Under the pieces are notes generated by a model. The model was not told the DNA's origin. It did not search any database and worked only from the letters and a program-made list of their open reading frames with translations. 6,122 bases of DNA from JAWOHX01 sp046484975 (lineage in GTDB: Bacteria; Bacillota; Clostridia; DUPQ01), in contig JAWOHX010000150.1 of NCBI GenBank assembly GCA_046484975.1, positions 1-6,122 of the forward strand. Reading direction: 5' to 3'. Numbering within the stretch: the stretch's first letter is position 1; each line of letters begins with the position of its first letter. A program made the position numbers and the translations under genes. Positions 1 through 5,686 of the stretch are shown here, piece after piece.

Positions 1-1880
1 TGAAAATCACCGGGGGTTACTGGCACAGGCGGCGAAAGACCAATCGGAAGGCCAGCCTCCCCGCCCAGTATGGGCAGCTCCGGGAAACGGGGCGCGCCGA
101 TGCCTTTTGCCTCCAATGGAAGGAAGGCATGCCCAACCGTCCCCACTTTTTCTGGGACTCGGACCTGGCCAAATGGATCGAGGCCTGCGCCTACGTGCTC
201 ATGGAACACCCCGATCCGGAGATGGAGAAGGCCTGCGACGAGGTCATCGACCAGATGGAAAAGGCCCAGTGGGAGGATGGATACCTGAACATATATTACT
301 CCACCGTGTCCAAGGGCGGCAGGTGGACCAACCTGCTGTTCATGCACGAGCTTTACTGCGCCGGCCACCTGATGGAGGCGGCGGTGGAATACCATGCGGC
401 CACCGGCAAGGACAAGTTCCTCCGGATCATGTGCCGCTATGCCGACCACATCCACAGCGTCTTCGGGCGGGACCCGGGAAAACTCCGGGGGGTCCCCGGC
501 CACGAGGAGATCGAACTGGCCCTGGTGAAGCTCCACAAGGCCACCGGCGAGAAACGGTACCTGGACCTGGCCTGCTATTTCATCGACGAGCGTGGCCAGT
601 CCCCCAACCATTTCGAGGTGGAGGCCAGGGTGAACAATCTGGAGCGCAAGCACAACTATGACCGTCCCGGGACCGGTAAATATGCCTATGTCCAGGCGGA
701 TGTGCCCGTCCGGGAACAAACAGACGCCAACGGCCATTCCGTCCGGGCCATGTACCTGTATTCCGGCATGGCGGACATCGCCCTGCTCACCGGGGACGAT
801 TCCCTGCGGGCATCCTGCGTCCGGCTCTACGAAAGCACGGTGAACCGGAGGATGTACATCACCGGGGGCATCGGCTCCTCTTCAGATGTGGAACGCTTCA
901 CCTTTGATTACGACCTGCCCCAGGAAACCGCTTATGCGGAGACCTGCGCCAGCATCGGCCTGGTGTTTTTCACCAGGAGGATGTTCGAACTGGAAAAAGA
1001 CGGGAAATATGTCGACACCATGGAACGGGCCCTCTACAACGGGGTCATGGGGGGCATCAGCCTGGACGGGAAGTCTTTTTTCTATGCGAATCCCCTGGCG
1101 GTGAAAACAGAAGCCGTGGACCGGCAGACCCTTGGTTTCTCACATCACATGGGATACCAGCGCCAGCCCTGGTTCGGATGTGCCTGCTGCCCCCCCAACC
1201 TGGCCAGGCTGCTGTCCTCCCTCGACAGGTATTTCGCCTCGGCCTGCGGGGACACCCTCTATGTGCATCTTTACAACGACTGCGAATACGAAGGAGAAGG
1301 CTGGACGCTGATACAGAAAACGGATTATCCCTGGGATGGAACCGTGGAATTTTCCTTTTGTTCCAAAGGCCCAATCTCCCTGGATTTGGCCCTCCGGATC
1401 CCCGGCTGGTGCAGGAATTTCAAATTGCTGATGAACAATGTGCCCCTGGACATCCTCCCGGTGAAAGGCTATGTTCACCTCCCCGGGGAATACAAGGACG
1501 GGGACATCATCCAATTGGTGTTGGACATGCCGGTTGAAAAAATCATGAGCCATCCCGCAGCGCGGCAGAACACCGGGAAGATCGCCCTCAAGAGAGGCCC
1601 CATCATATATTGCGCGGAAGCCGAGGACAATGGCTTCGACCTCTTCACCGTGGCCCTGGACCCGGATGACGCCTTCACCCCGGTCCATGACCCGGATTTC
1701 CTTGGGGGATGCACCTTTCTGGAAGGGGATGTCAGGTTGTTTTCCCCGGAAGGCTTCGAGGATGCCATGTACATTTCCTACCGGGAGCAATACCGGCCGG
1801 CACGGCTGAAGCTCATCCCCTATTCCCATTGGACCAACCGTAATCCCGGGGACATGGCGGTGTGGTTCAACAGGAAATGA
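1..1880 (+). CDS. GH127 beta-L-arabinofuranosidase (DUF1680), 5'-partial
   Basis: Family knowledge: GH127 enzymes (type enzyme HypBA1) release L-arabinofuranose from beta-linked arabinosides, using a zinc-bound cysteine nucleophile. The frame is open from base 3 to the TGA at 1878-1880, giving 625 residues against about 650 for the family. The residues before the first internal ATG (129) already match the family (GRADAFCLQWKEG, then MPNRPHFFWDSD), so 129 is not the start. The true start is upstream, or is the codon cut by the left edge, which ends in TG. Seen, counting from base 3: the acid/base Glu in DVERF (E297), the zinc ligands in YAETCAS (E313, C315), and the nucleophile/ligand pair in WFGCACCPPN (C395, C396). 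The 16-residue spacing from E297 to E313 equals E322-E338 of HypBA1. An (alpha/alpha)6 barrel is followed by C-terminal beta domains ending near SHWTNRNPGDMAVW. A signal peptide cannot be judged. The family is certain; the exact substrate is inferred. Confidence 0.95.
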   Translation, partial: KITGGYWHRRRKTNRKASLPAQYGQLRETGRADAFCLQWKEGMPNRPHFFWDSDLAKWIEACAYVLMEHPDPEMEKACDEVIDQMEKAQWEDGYLNIYYSTVSKGGRWTNLLFMHELYCAGHLMEAAVEYHAATGKDKFLRIMCRYADHIHSVFGRDPGKLRGVPGHEEIELALVKLHKATGEKRYLDLACYFIDERGQSPNHFEVEARVNNLERKHNYDRPGTGKYAYVQADVPVREQTDANGHSVRAMYLYSGMADIALLTGDDSLRASCVRLYESTVNRRMYITGGIGSSSDVERFTFDYDLPQETAYAETCASIGLVFFTRRMFELEKDGKYVDTMERALYNGVMGGISLDGKSFFYANPLAVKTEAVDRQTLGFSHHMGYQRQPWFGCACCPPNLARLLSSLDRYFASACGDTLYVHLYNDCEYEGEGWTLIQKTDYPWDGTVEFSFCSKGPISLDLALRIPGWCRNFKLLMNNVPLDILPVKGYVHLPGEYKDGDIIQLVLDMPVEKIMSHPAARQNTGKIALKRGPIIYCAEAEDNGFDLFTVALDPDDAFTPVHDPDFLGGCTFLEGDVRLFSPEGFEDAMYISYREQYRPARLKLIPYSHWTNRNPGDMAVWFNRK

Positions 1881-2657
1881 TCAGACTTTTTTCTCAAGTT
1901 CCAGAAGATAAACCTTGACGGACAGATCATTGCCAAATCCCCCCAGACCGCCTTTGGCCACCACCCGGTGGCAGGGCACAAGGATGAGGTGGCGGTTGTT
2001 GTGCAAGGCGTTGCCCGCGGCCCTTGGGGCATGGCTGATTTCCCCGTAGCTACGGGTGCACCCGTAGGGGATGCGCCTGGTCTTTTCCCAGATGTCTTTT
2101 TGGAAATCCGTCCCTTCCAGGAACAACGCAAAGGTGAAGTCCTTTCTCGTTCCCTGAAAATATTCCGTCAGCTGCTCTTTTGCCTTTAAAAGAGGTTCGG
2201 TGGGTTTTCCCGTGACGGGTTCCTCCGACCAGTCTGCTGCGGTGACATTGGCATGGTTCCCCCGGACAACCATTCTGCCCAAAGGGGTATCCAGGGACAG
2301 GCTTTCCTCCCGGAAAACAGCTTCTGCCAGGATTTTGTCCAAGGGACAAAGGGGTAGGCTGCGGATGTCCTCCTGATTGACCTCCATCATCTTCCCGTGC
2401 TCCCTCAGCTGGAAAATTCCCGTCCAGGCATCGATCCGGTAGGCAAGAACCTCATATCTTTCGTCCACGGCCGCGGCCAGGAATTCCCCCGGACGGGCAT
2501 CAACAGCCAGCTCTTCCTTCAGTTCCCGGTGAAGGGCTTCCCTGGGGCTCTCCCCGGGCTTTGTCTTTCCCCCGGGAAACTCGAAGCCCCTGCCTTTCTT
2601 TTCAAACATGAGGACCTTCCCGTCCCGGAAAAAGACCCCGGCCACCACCTGTTCCAT
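1881..2657 (-). CDS. Nudix hydrolase - O6-alkylguanine-DNA alkyltransferase fusion
   Basis: A 258-residue protein with two repair-type domains. Residues 1-115 are a MutT-like Nudix domain (EFPGG, then the Nudix box G30-x5-E36-x7-R44-E45-L-K-E48-E49-L-A51-V52; the box glycine is Ala51). Such domains hydrolyse nucleoside diphosphate derivatives, often oxidised dNTPs. Residues 118-258 are an Ogt/MGMT domain, which moves alkyl groups from O6-guanine to its own cysteine: FQKDIWEKTRRIPYG, SYGE, Arg finger R212, N221, active site PCHRVV with C229, and the terminal LLELE. Compared with the family the HTH is about six residues short (GEISHA-PRAAG), NP is NR, and the GG before the last helix is ND. The frame opens at a GTG (2690) without a ribosome binding site. 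The ATG at 2657 has GGGGGAGG six bases upstream and begins directly at the Nudix fold, so I chose it. The gene converges on the GH127 gene with zero spacing. Both domain calls are firm; activity of the second is less sure. Confidence 0.92.
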   Translation of the reverse strand: MEQVVAGVFFRDGKVLMFEKKGRGFEFPGGKTKPGESPREALHRELKEELAVDARPGEFLAAAVDERYEVLAYRIDAWTGIFQLREHGKMMEVNQEDIRSLPLCPLDKILAEAVFREESLSLDTPLGRMVVRGNHANVTAADWSEEPVTGKPTEPLLKAKEQLTEYFQGTRKDFTFALFLEGTDFQKDIWEKTRRIPYGCTRSYGEISHAPRAAGNALHNNRHLILVPCHRVVAKGGLGGFGNDLSVKVYLLELEKKV

Positions 2658-2663
2658 CGGTTG

Positions 2664-2671
2664 CCTCCCCC
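2664..2671 (-). promoter_or_regulatory. Ribosome binding site deciding the Nudix-alkyltransferase start
   Basis: On the - strand GGGGGAGG lies six bases before the ATG at 2657. The longer GTG start at 2690 has only an A/T-rich stretch ahead of it, so this site fixes the start at the downstream ATG. Confidence 0.8.
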
Positions 2672-2728
2672 TTGTTTTCAAATCGTTCACAATTTTTTCA
2701 TACCATGTTCACATTTGGACCATATACT

Positions 2729-2753
2729 GGGGATGTACATTGTATACACCCCC
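2729..2753. repeat. 9-bp inverted repeat upstream of the Nudix-alkyltransferase gene
   Basis: On the + strand GGGGATGTA, seven bases, then TACACCCCC. Eight of nine positions pair. The ninth is an A/C mismatch on the + strand but a G-U pair in - strand RNA, so the hairpin is better in a transcript of the downstream - strand gene. The core also contains TGTACA and TATACA around a TTG, which resembles a dyad operator. It lies about 70 bases before the ATG at 2657, where an operator or leader hairpin would sit. No known operator consensus was matched with confidence. Confidence 0.5.
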
Positions 2754-2776
2754 TATAATGTTACTTCCTTCTTAGG

Positions 2777-2805
2777 AAACAGAACCGCTTCAGGCGGTTC
2801 TGTTT
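2777..2805. terminator. Perfect 12-bp hairpin, bidirectional terminator type, after the ECF S-component gene
   Basis: AAACAGAACCGC, loop of five, GCGGTTCTGTTT: a perfect 12-bp stem with a pentaloop. On the - strand the left arm covers the last codons of the ECF S gene, its TGA lies in the loop, and a short TTT follows the GC-rich part. On the + strand a run of five T closes the stem, so the + direction looks the stronger terminator. It separates the transporter gene from the Nudix-alkyltransferase gene and argues against one simple operon. Confidence 0.75.
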
Positions 2806-3560
2806 TTGTTGGCGGCAATCAAACCCAGGCTGATGTAGTTGACCAGGACCACTGCCAGCAGGATCTCCGGGAGCCCGTTGGTGATGCCTGCTGTGATCCA
2901 GAGGTCCCGCACCGTAGCCACGTTGATGCCGAAGGCCAGGGCAAAATCATGCTTGAAAAAGTTGTAGGCCATGAGGATGAACAGCAGGGTGTTTGTGAGG
3001 GTGCCCATGACGGCGGTGAGGACCACCTGCATGTTGTATTTGGCGTGGTTTTTGGCCACCAGTGCCACCAGCACCAGGATGGCCACCCCGATGATGATGT
3101 TCACCCAATAGGGTTCCCCGTTTTGGATGTTCTGGATCATCTGGAACAGGTTGAAGGAGAAAGCCAGGAGCTGGACCACCCCGAAGATGACCGTACTCCA
3201 TTTCATCGGGATTTTCTCTGTCCTTTTGTAGACAAATGCGCTCACAAGGCCGATGAGCACACGGGGCACCAGGGCGATGACACCAATGAGAAAAATGCTC
3301 CTGAAATCCCCAAGCGCCCATATGGGGGCGAAGGTGGGATCCGTGGGAGCCTGCAGGAAGCTCATGATGCCGAAAACCAATCCCACTGCGCCGCCAACCC
3401 AATAACCGCCGAAAATGGCGGCAATGATGACCGGTATATGAAGGATGGTGGCCCGGATGGGGCCGATTGGGATGAATCCGATGGGAGTGAAAGCCATGAC
3501 TGCGACCAGTCCTCCCAGTATGCCCGCCAGGGCAAGCTGACGTGTGGTTATTTTTTTCAT
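2790..3560 (-). CDS. ECF transporter S component (substrate-binding membrane subunit), PanT/COG4684-like
   Basis: A 256-residue, very hydrophobic protein. S components bind a vitamin or other micronutrient in the membrane and dock on a shared EcfA-EcfA'-EcfT module, which is not encoded here and must lie elsewhere. Seen: a first helix with spaced small residues (A12, G16, A20), as used for docking; a loop TPIGFIPIGPIRAT followed by HIPVIIAAIFGG and GAVGLVFGIMSF, typical of this S-component class; a helix with PRVLIGLVSAFVYK; and the late GTLTNTLLF and ITNGLPEILLAVVL segments. Many S components have about 180-200 residues. The extra length lies at roughly residues 118-172, which hold two more predicted membrane segments. 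The ATG at 3560 has GGAGGT five bases upstream. The resemblance is to a pantothenate-type group (PanT/COG4684), but the substrate is inferred only, so I give no symbol. Confidence 0.88.
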   Translation of the reverse strand: MKKITTRQLALAGILGGLVAVMAFTPIGFIPIGPIRATILHIPVIIAAIFGGYWVGGAVGLVFGIMSFLQAPTDPTFAPIWALGDFRSIFLIGVIALVPRVLIGLVSAFVYKRTEKIPMKWSTVIFGVVQLLAFSFNLFQMIQNIQNGEPYWVNIIIGVAILVLVALVAKNHAKYNMQVVLTAVMGTLTNTLLFILMAYNFFKHDFALAFGINVATVRDLWITAGITNGLPEILLAVVLVNYISLGLIAANKNRTA

Positions 3561-3561
3561 T

Positions 3562-3589
3562 CTGCACCTCCGTTGGAGCTCCCTTGCAG
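3562..3589 (-). promoter_or_regulatory. Hairpin enclosing the ribosome binding site of the ECF S-component gene
   Basis: In - strand RNA, CTGCA (3589-3585) can pair with TGCAG (3566-3562). Inside it CTCC-AAC-GGAG forms a 4-bp hairpin whose right arm is the ribosome binding site GGAGG at 3571-3567. The same CTCC is also preceded directly by GGAG, giving a competing pairing that would free the site. This is seen as base complementarity; regulation is inferred. Confidence 0.45.
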
Positions 3590-3621
3590 GATGCCCCTCG
3601 AAAAATTATTTCCTTTTCCGT

Positions 3622-3642
3622 CCGGTTCCGTCAGGATACCGG
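3622..3642 (-). other. Compact GC-rich stem-loop in the ECF S-component leader
   Basis: CCGGT, one bulged A, TCC, loop TGAC, GGA, ACCGG in - strand RNA: eight base pairs with a four-base loop. No run of T follows closely, so it is not a simple intrinsic terminator. It is more likely part of a leader structure, though chance cannot be excluded. Confidence 0.5.
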
Positions 3643-3704
3643 CCCAGTCAGCATATCACACCCGCTGGTTTCTTTCAATATGCCTTCTTCGTCCTCTTTC
3701 GGAA

Positions 3705-3731
3705 ATCATATTTATTTTGAGTTTATCACAA
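3705..3731 (-). promoter_or_regulatory. Weak candidate promoter for the ECF S-component gene
   Basis: On the - strand TTGTGA (3731-3726) and TATGAT (3710-3705, five of six to the sigma-70 type -10) are 15 bases apart, shorter than the ideal 17. They sit in the AT-rich stretch just before the structured leader. Another weak pair, TTGAAC with TATTTT, lies further upstream in the same stretch, so the exact promoter is uncertain. Confidence 0.3.
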
Positions 3732-3808
3732 AAATATATGCTTATTAGTTTTGTTCAAGTGGATGAGAGCTTTCATATTATTCAGGGATGTACTCCTTTT
3801 TGAAGTAA

Positions 3809-3823
3809 AGATGATTGTCATCT
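3809..3823 (-). terminator. Short hairpin over the YgiQ-type gene stop codon, weak terminator candidate
   Basis: AGATGA-CAA-TCATCT on the - strand is a 6-bp stem with a three-base loop. It includes the TGA stop and is followed by TTACTT. The stem is AT-rich and the T run is broken, so it would be a weak terminator at best. No better candidate lies in the following 100 bases. Confidence 0.3.
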
Positions 3824-5671
3824 GGGTCTTCGTTTTTTGTTTCTTTCCTTTGGCAATTCCCTCCGGTATTGGCTTTTCTCCACCTTTGGCCGAATGAGGC
3901 ATTTCTTCCCGAAGCCGATCAAATCCGTCCTGTGGGCCTTGAACAGGGCCTCTTGCACCAGGGCATGGTTCCTGGGGTTCCTGTATTGGATCAAGGCCCG
4001 CTGGAGGGCCTTCTCATGGTCTGTTTTGGGCACATGGACATTCTCCATGGTCCTGGGGTCCAGGCCGGTATGGTACATGCAGGTGGACAGGGTGCCCGGT
4101 GTCGGATAAAAATCCTGTACCTGTTCCGGCCTGTAGTTCATGTCTCTCAGGTACTCCGCCAGCTCGATGGCTTGCTTGAGGGTGGAACCCGGATGGCTTG
4201 ACATCAGGTATGGAACAAGGAATTGCTTCATGCCCAGTTCCTCATTGATCCTGTTGTATTTTCTGACAAACCTTTCATAGATGTCTTTCCCCGGCTTTCC
4301 CATCTTCTGCAATACTTCTGACGAGATGTGTTCCGGAGCCACTTTCAACTGGCCGCTGATATGGTGTTGGCACAATTCCCTGAAAAAATCGTCATTCCTG
4401 TCATGGATGAGATAATCATACCGCAGGCCTGAACGGACAAAGACTTTTTTCACGCCGGGCAGGTTCCGTAGTTTTTTCAGAAGCTGCAGATAATCCTGAT
4501 GGTCGATCTTCAGCTGGGAGCACGGATGGGGAAACAGGCACTGCCTGTCGGTGCAGACCCCATGTTTTTCCTGCCTATCACAAGCCCTTTCCCTGAAATT
4601 CGCCGTGGGGCCGCCCACATCATGGATGTAACCCTTGAACCCGGGGTCCTCAATCAATTTTTTTGCTTCCGCAAGAATGGAATCATGGCTTCGGGACTGC
4701 ACGACCCTGCCCTGATGGAAGTTCAAGGCACAGAAACTGCAGCTTCCAAAACAGCCTCTGTTGCTGATGAGGCTGAATTTCACTTCCTGTATGGCCGGTA
4801 CCCCGCCGGCTTTTTCATAGGAGGGATGATAGTTCCTCATGTATGGAAGGGAATAGATGTCGTCCAGGTCTGCCCGGGAGATGGGCTCCTTCGGCGGGTT
4901 CTGGACCACATAGTGGCCGTCATAGGGTTCCATCAGTGGCTTCCCTGTGATGGCATCCATGTTCCTGTATTGCAGCATGAAGCTTTCGGCATAGACCTTT
5001 CTGGAAGCTGTGATCTCATGGAATCCGGGGAGGATGACCGGTTCATGGCATCTGTCTTTGTCCTTTGTTTTGTAAACCGTCCCTTTGACAAACGTCAGTT
5101 CCTCGATGGGGATGCCGCTTTGCAGCGCTTCGGCAATCTCAATGACCTGTCTTTCCCCCATGCCGTATACCAGCAAATCGGCCTTGGCATCCAGCAGGAT
5201 GGACTTTCTCACGGTATCGGTCCAGTAGTCGTAATGGGCGAACCTCCTCAGGCTTGCCTCGATGCCCCCGAGGATGATGGGAACATCCTTGTATGCCTCC
5301 CTGGCAAGATGGGAATAGACGATGGTGGCCCGGTCCGGCCTGAGCCCTGCCTTGCCCCCCGGGGAATACATGTCTTCCTTTCTTTTCCTCCGGGCGACGG
5401 TATAGTGGTTCACCATGGAGTCGATGTTTCCGGCAGTGATCAGAAAACCCAGCCTTGGCTTGCCAAGGGCAGTGAAATCACTGGCATTCCTCCATGACGG
5501 CTGGGGGATGATGCCTACCCGGAATCCCCGGCTCTCCAGTACCCTGCCGATGACCGCAGCACCGAAGGACGGGTGGTCCACATAGGCGTCCCCGGAGACC
5601 AGGACAAAATCCAGCTGCTCCCAGCCCCTGTCCTGCATGTCTTTTTGGTTGATTGGCAAGAATCCCGTCAT
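3818..5671 (-). CDS. YgiQ family radical SAM protein (UPF0313)
   Basis: A 617-residue cytoplasmic protein of the YgiQ family, whose reaction is unknown. Seen: N-terminal domain FLPINQKDMQDRGW, then DFVLVSGDAYVDHPSFG, GFLITAGNIDSMVNHYT and ILGGIEASLRRFAHYDYW, all hallmarks of the family. The radical SAM iron-sulfur motif is CFGSCSFC (C307, C311, C314), preceded by KFSLISNRG. VGGPTANF follows, then a second cluster of four cysteines (C364, C373, C378, C384) known from family members, then the barrel part KVAPEHIS, and DFYPTPGT near the end. The tail is basic (KKRRPR). It is shorter than the 739-residue E. coli YgiQ. The ATG at 5671 has AGAGGGG upstream at a rather long spacing of ten bases; the next Met (residue 12) has no ribosome binding site, and homology begins before it. 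An in-frame TAG at 5689-5687 limits the start. The gene appears to be transcribed alone. Confidence 0.95.
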   Translation of the reverse strand: MTGFLPINQKDMQDRGWEQLDFVLVSGDAYVDHPSFGAAVIGRVLESRGFRVGIIPQPSWRNASDFTALGKPRLGFLITAGNIDSMVNHYTVARRKRKEDMYSPGGKAGLRPDRATIVYSHLAREAYKDVPIILGGIEASLRRFAHYDYWTDTVRKSILLDAKADLLVYGMGERQVIEIAEALQSGIPIEELTFVKGTVYKTKDKDRCHEPVILPGFHEITASRKVYAESFMLQYRNMDAITGKPLMEPYDGHYVVQNPPKEPISRADLDDIYSLPYMRNYHPSYEKAGGVPAIQEVKFSLISNRGCFGSCSFCALNFHQGRVVQSRSHDSILAEAKKLIEDPGFKGYIHDVGGPTANFRERACDRQEKHGVCTDRQCLFPHPCSQLKIDHQDYLQLLKKLRNLPGVKKVFVRSGLRYDYLIHDRNDDFFRELCQHHISGQLKVAPEHISSEVLQKMGKPGKDIYERFVRKYNRINEELGMKQFLVPYLMSSHPGSTLKQAIELAEYLRDMNYRPEQVQDFYPTPGTLSTCMYHTGLDPRTMENVHVPKTDHEKALQRALIQYRNPRNHALVQEALFKAHRTDLIGFGKKCLIRPKVEKSQYRRELPKERNKKRRPR

Positions 5672-5686
5672 GTTTAAAAAGCCCCT

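Larger units (their letters stand above)
3561..3817 (-). other. AT-rich intergenic region with possible structured leader of the ECF S-component gene
   Basis: No gene is seen in these 257 bases. Read on the - strand, 3817-3690 is AT-rich and offers weak promoter-like elements. 3683-3562 follows as a more structured stretch: GCATAT/ATATGC (3683-3678 with 3656-3651, loop of 21), then a compact stem CCGGT-a-TCC-TGAC-GGA-ACCGG (3642-3622), then the hairpin over the ribosome binding site (3589-3562). I looked for core motifs of TPP, THF, cobalamin, FMN and preQ1 riboswitches and of T-boxes and found none. It may be an unrecognised cis-regulatory RNA or an ordinary untranslated leader. Confidence 0.45.

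Noticed and set aside
129..131. ATG at 129 as the start of the GH127 gene
   Set aside because: The frame is open upstream to base 3, and those residues match the GH127 N-terminus, so the start is at or beyond the left edge.
1140..1829. - strand frame of 229 codons inside the GH127 gene
   Set aside because: A shadow of a GC-rich gene, with no domain and no ribosome binding site context.
2688..2690. GTG at 2690 as the start of the Nudix-alkyltransferase gene
   Set aside because: It has no ribosome binding site, while the ATG at 2657 has an excellent one and begins at the domain.
2737..2745. CopY/BlaI-type operator (TACA-TGTA) in the dyad
   Set aside because: The spacing between TACA and TGTA is one base, not the two of the copper-box consensus, and no matching regulator or target gene is present.
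2754..2759. TATAAT on the + strand as a promoter
   Set aside because: No -35 element lies at 16-18 bases, and only a terminator-type hairpin and an antisense region follow.
2397..3803. Long + strand frame of 468 codons
   Set aside because: It lies antisense to the Nudix-alkyltransferase start and the whole transporter gene and crosses the intergenic hairpins. Its product, rich in His, Asp, Glu and Gln, is what the reverse of a hydrophobic membrane gene gives, and it has no recognisable domain.
3561..3817. Known riboswitch or T-box before the transporter gene
   Set aside because: By eye none of the core motifs for TPP, THF, cobalamin, FMN, preQ1 or T-box leaders is present. A covariance search would be decisive.
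4499..5497. + strand frame of 332 codons inside the YgiQ-type gene
   Set aside because: It is fully antisense to a firmly identified gene and shows no family motifs.
5478..5671. Tail of the sensor-fragment frame overlapping the YgiQ-type gene
   Set aside because: The Gly/Pro/Cys/Arg-rich translation resembles nothing, and the same bases clearly encode the N-terminus of the YgiQ-type protein in another frame.
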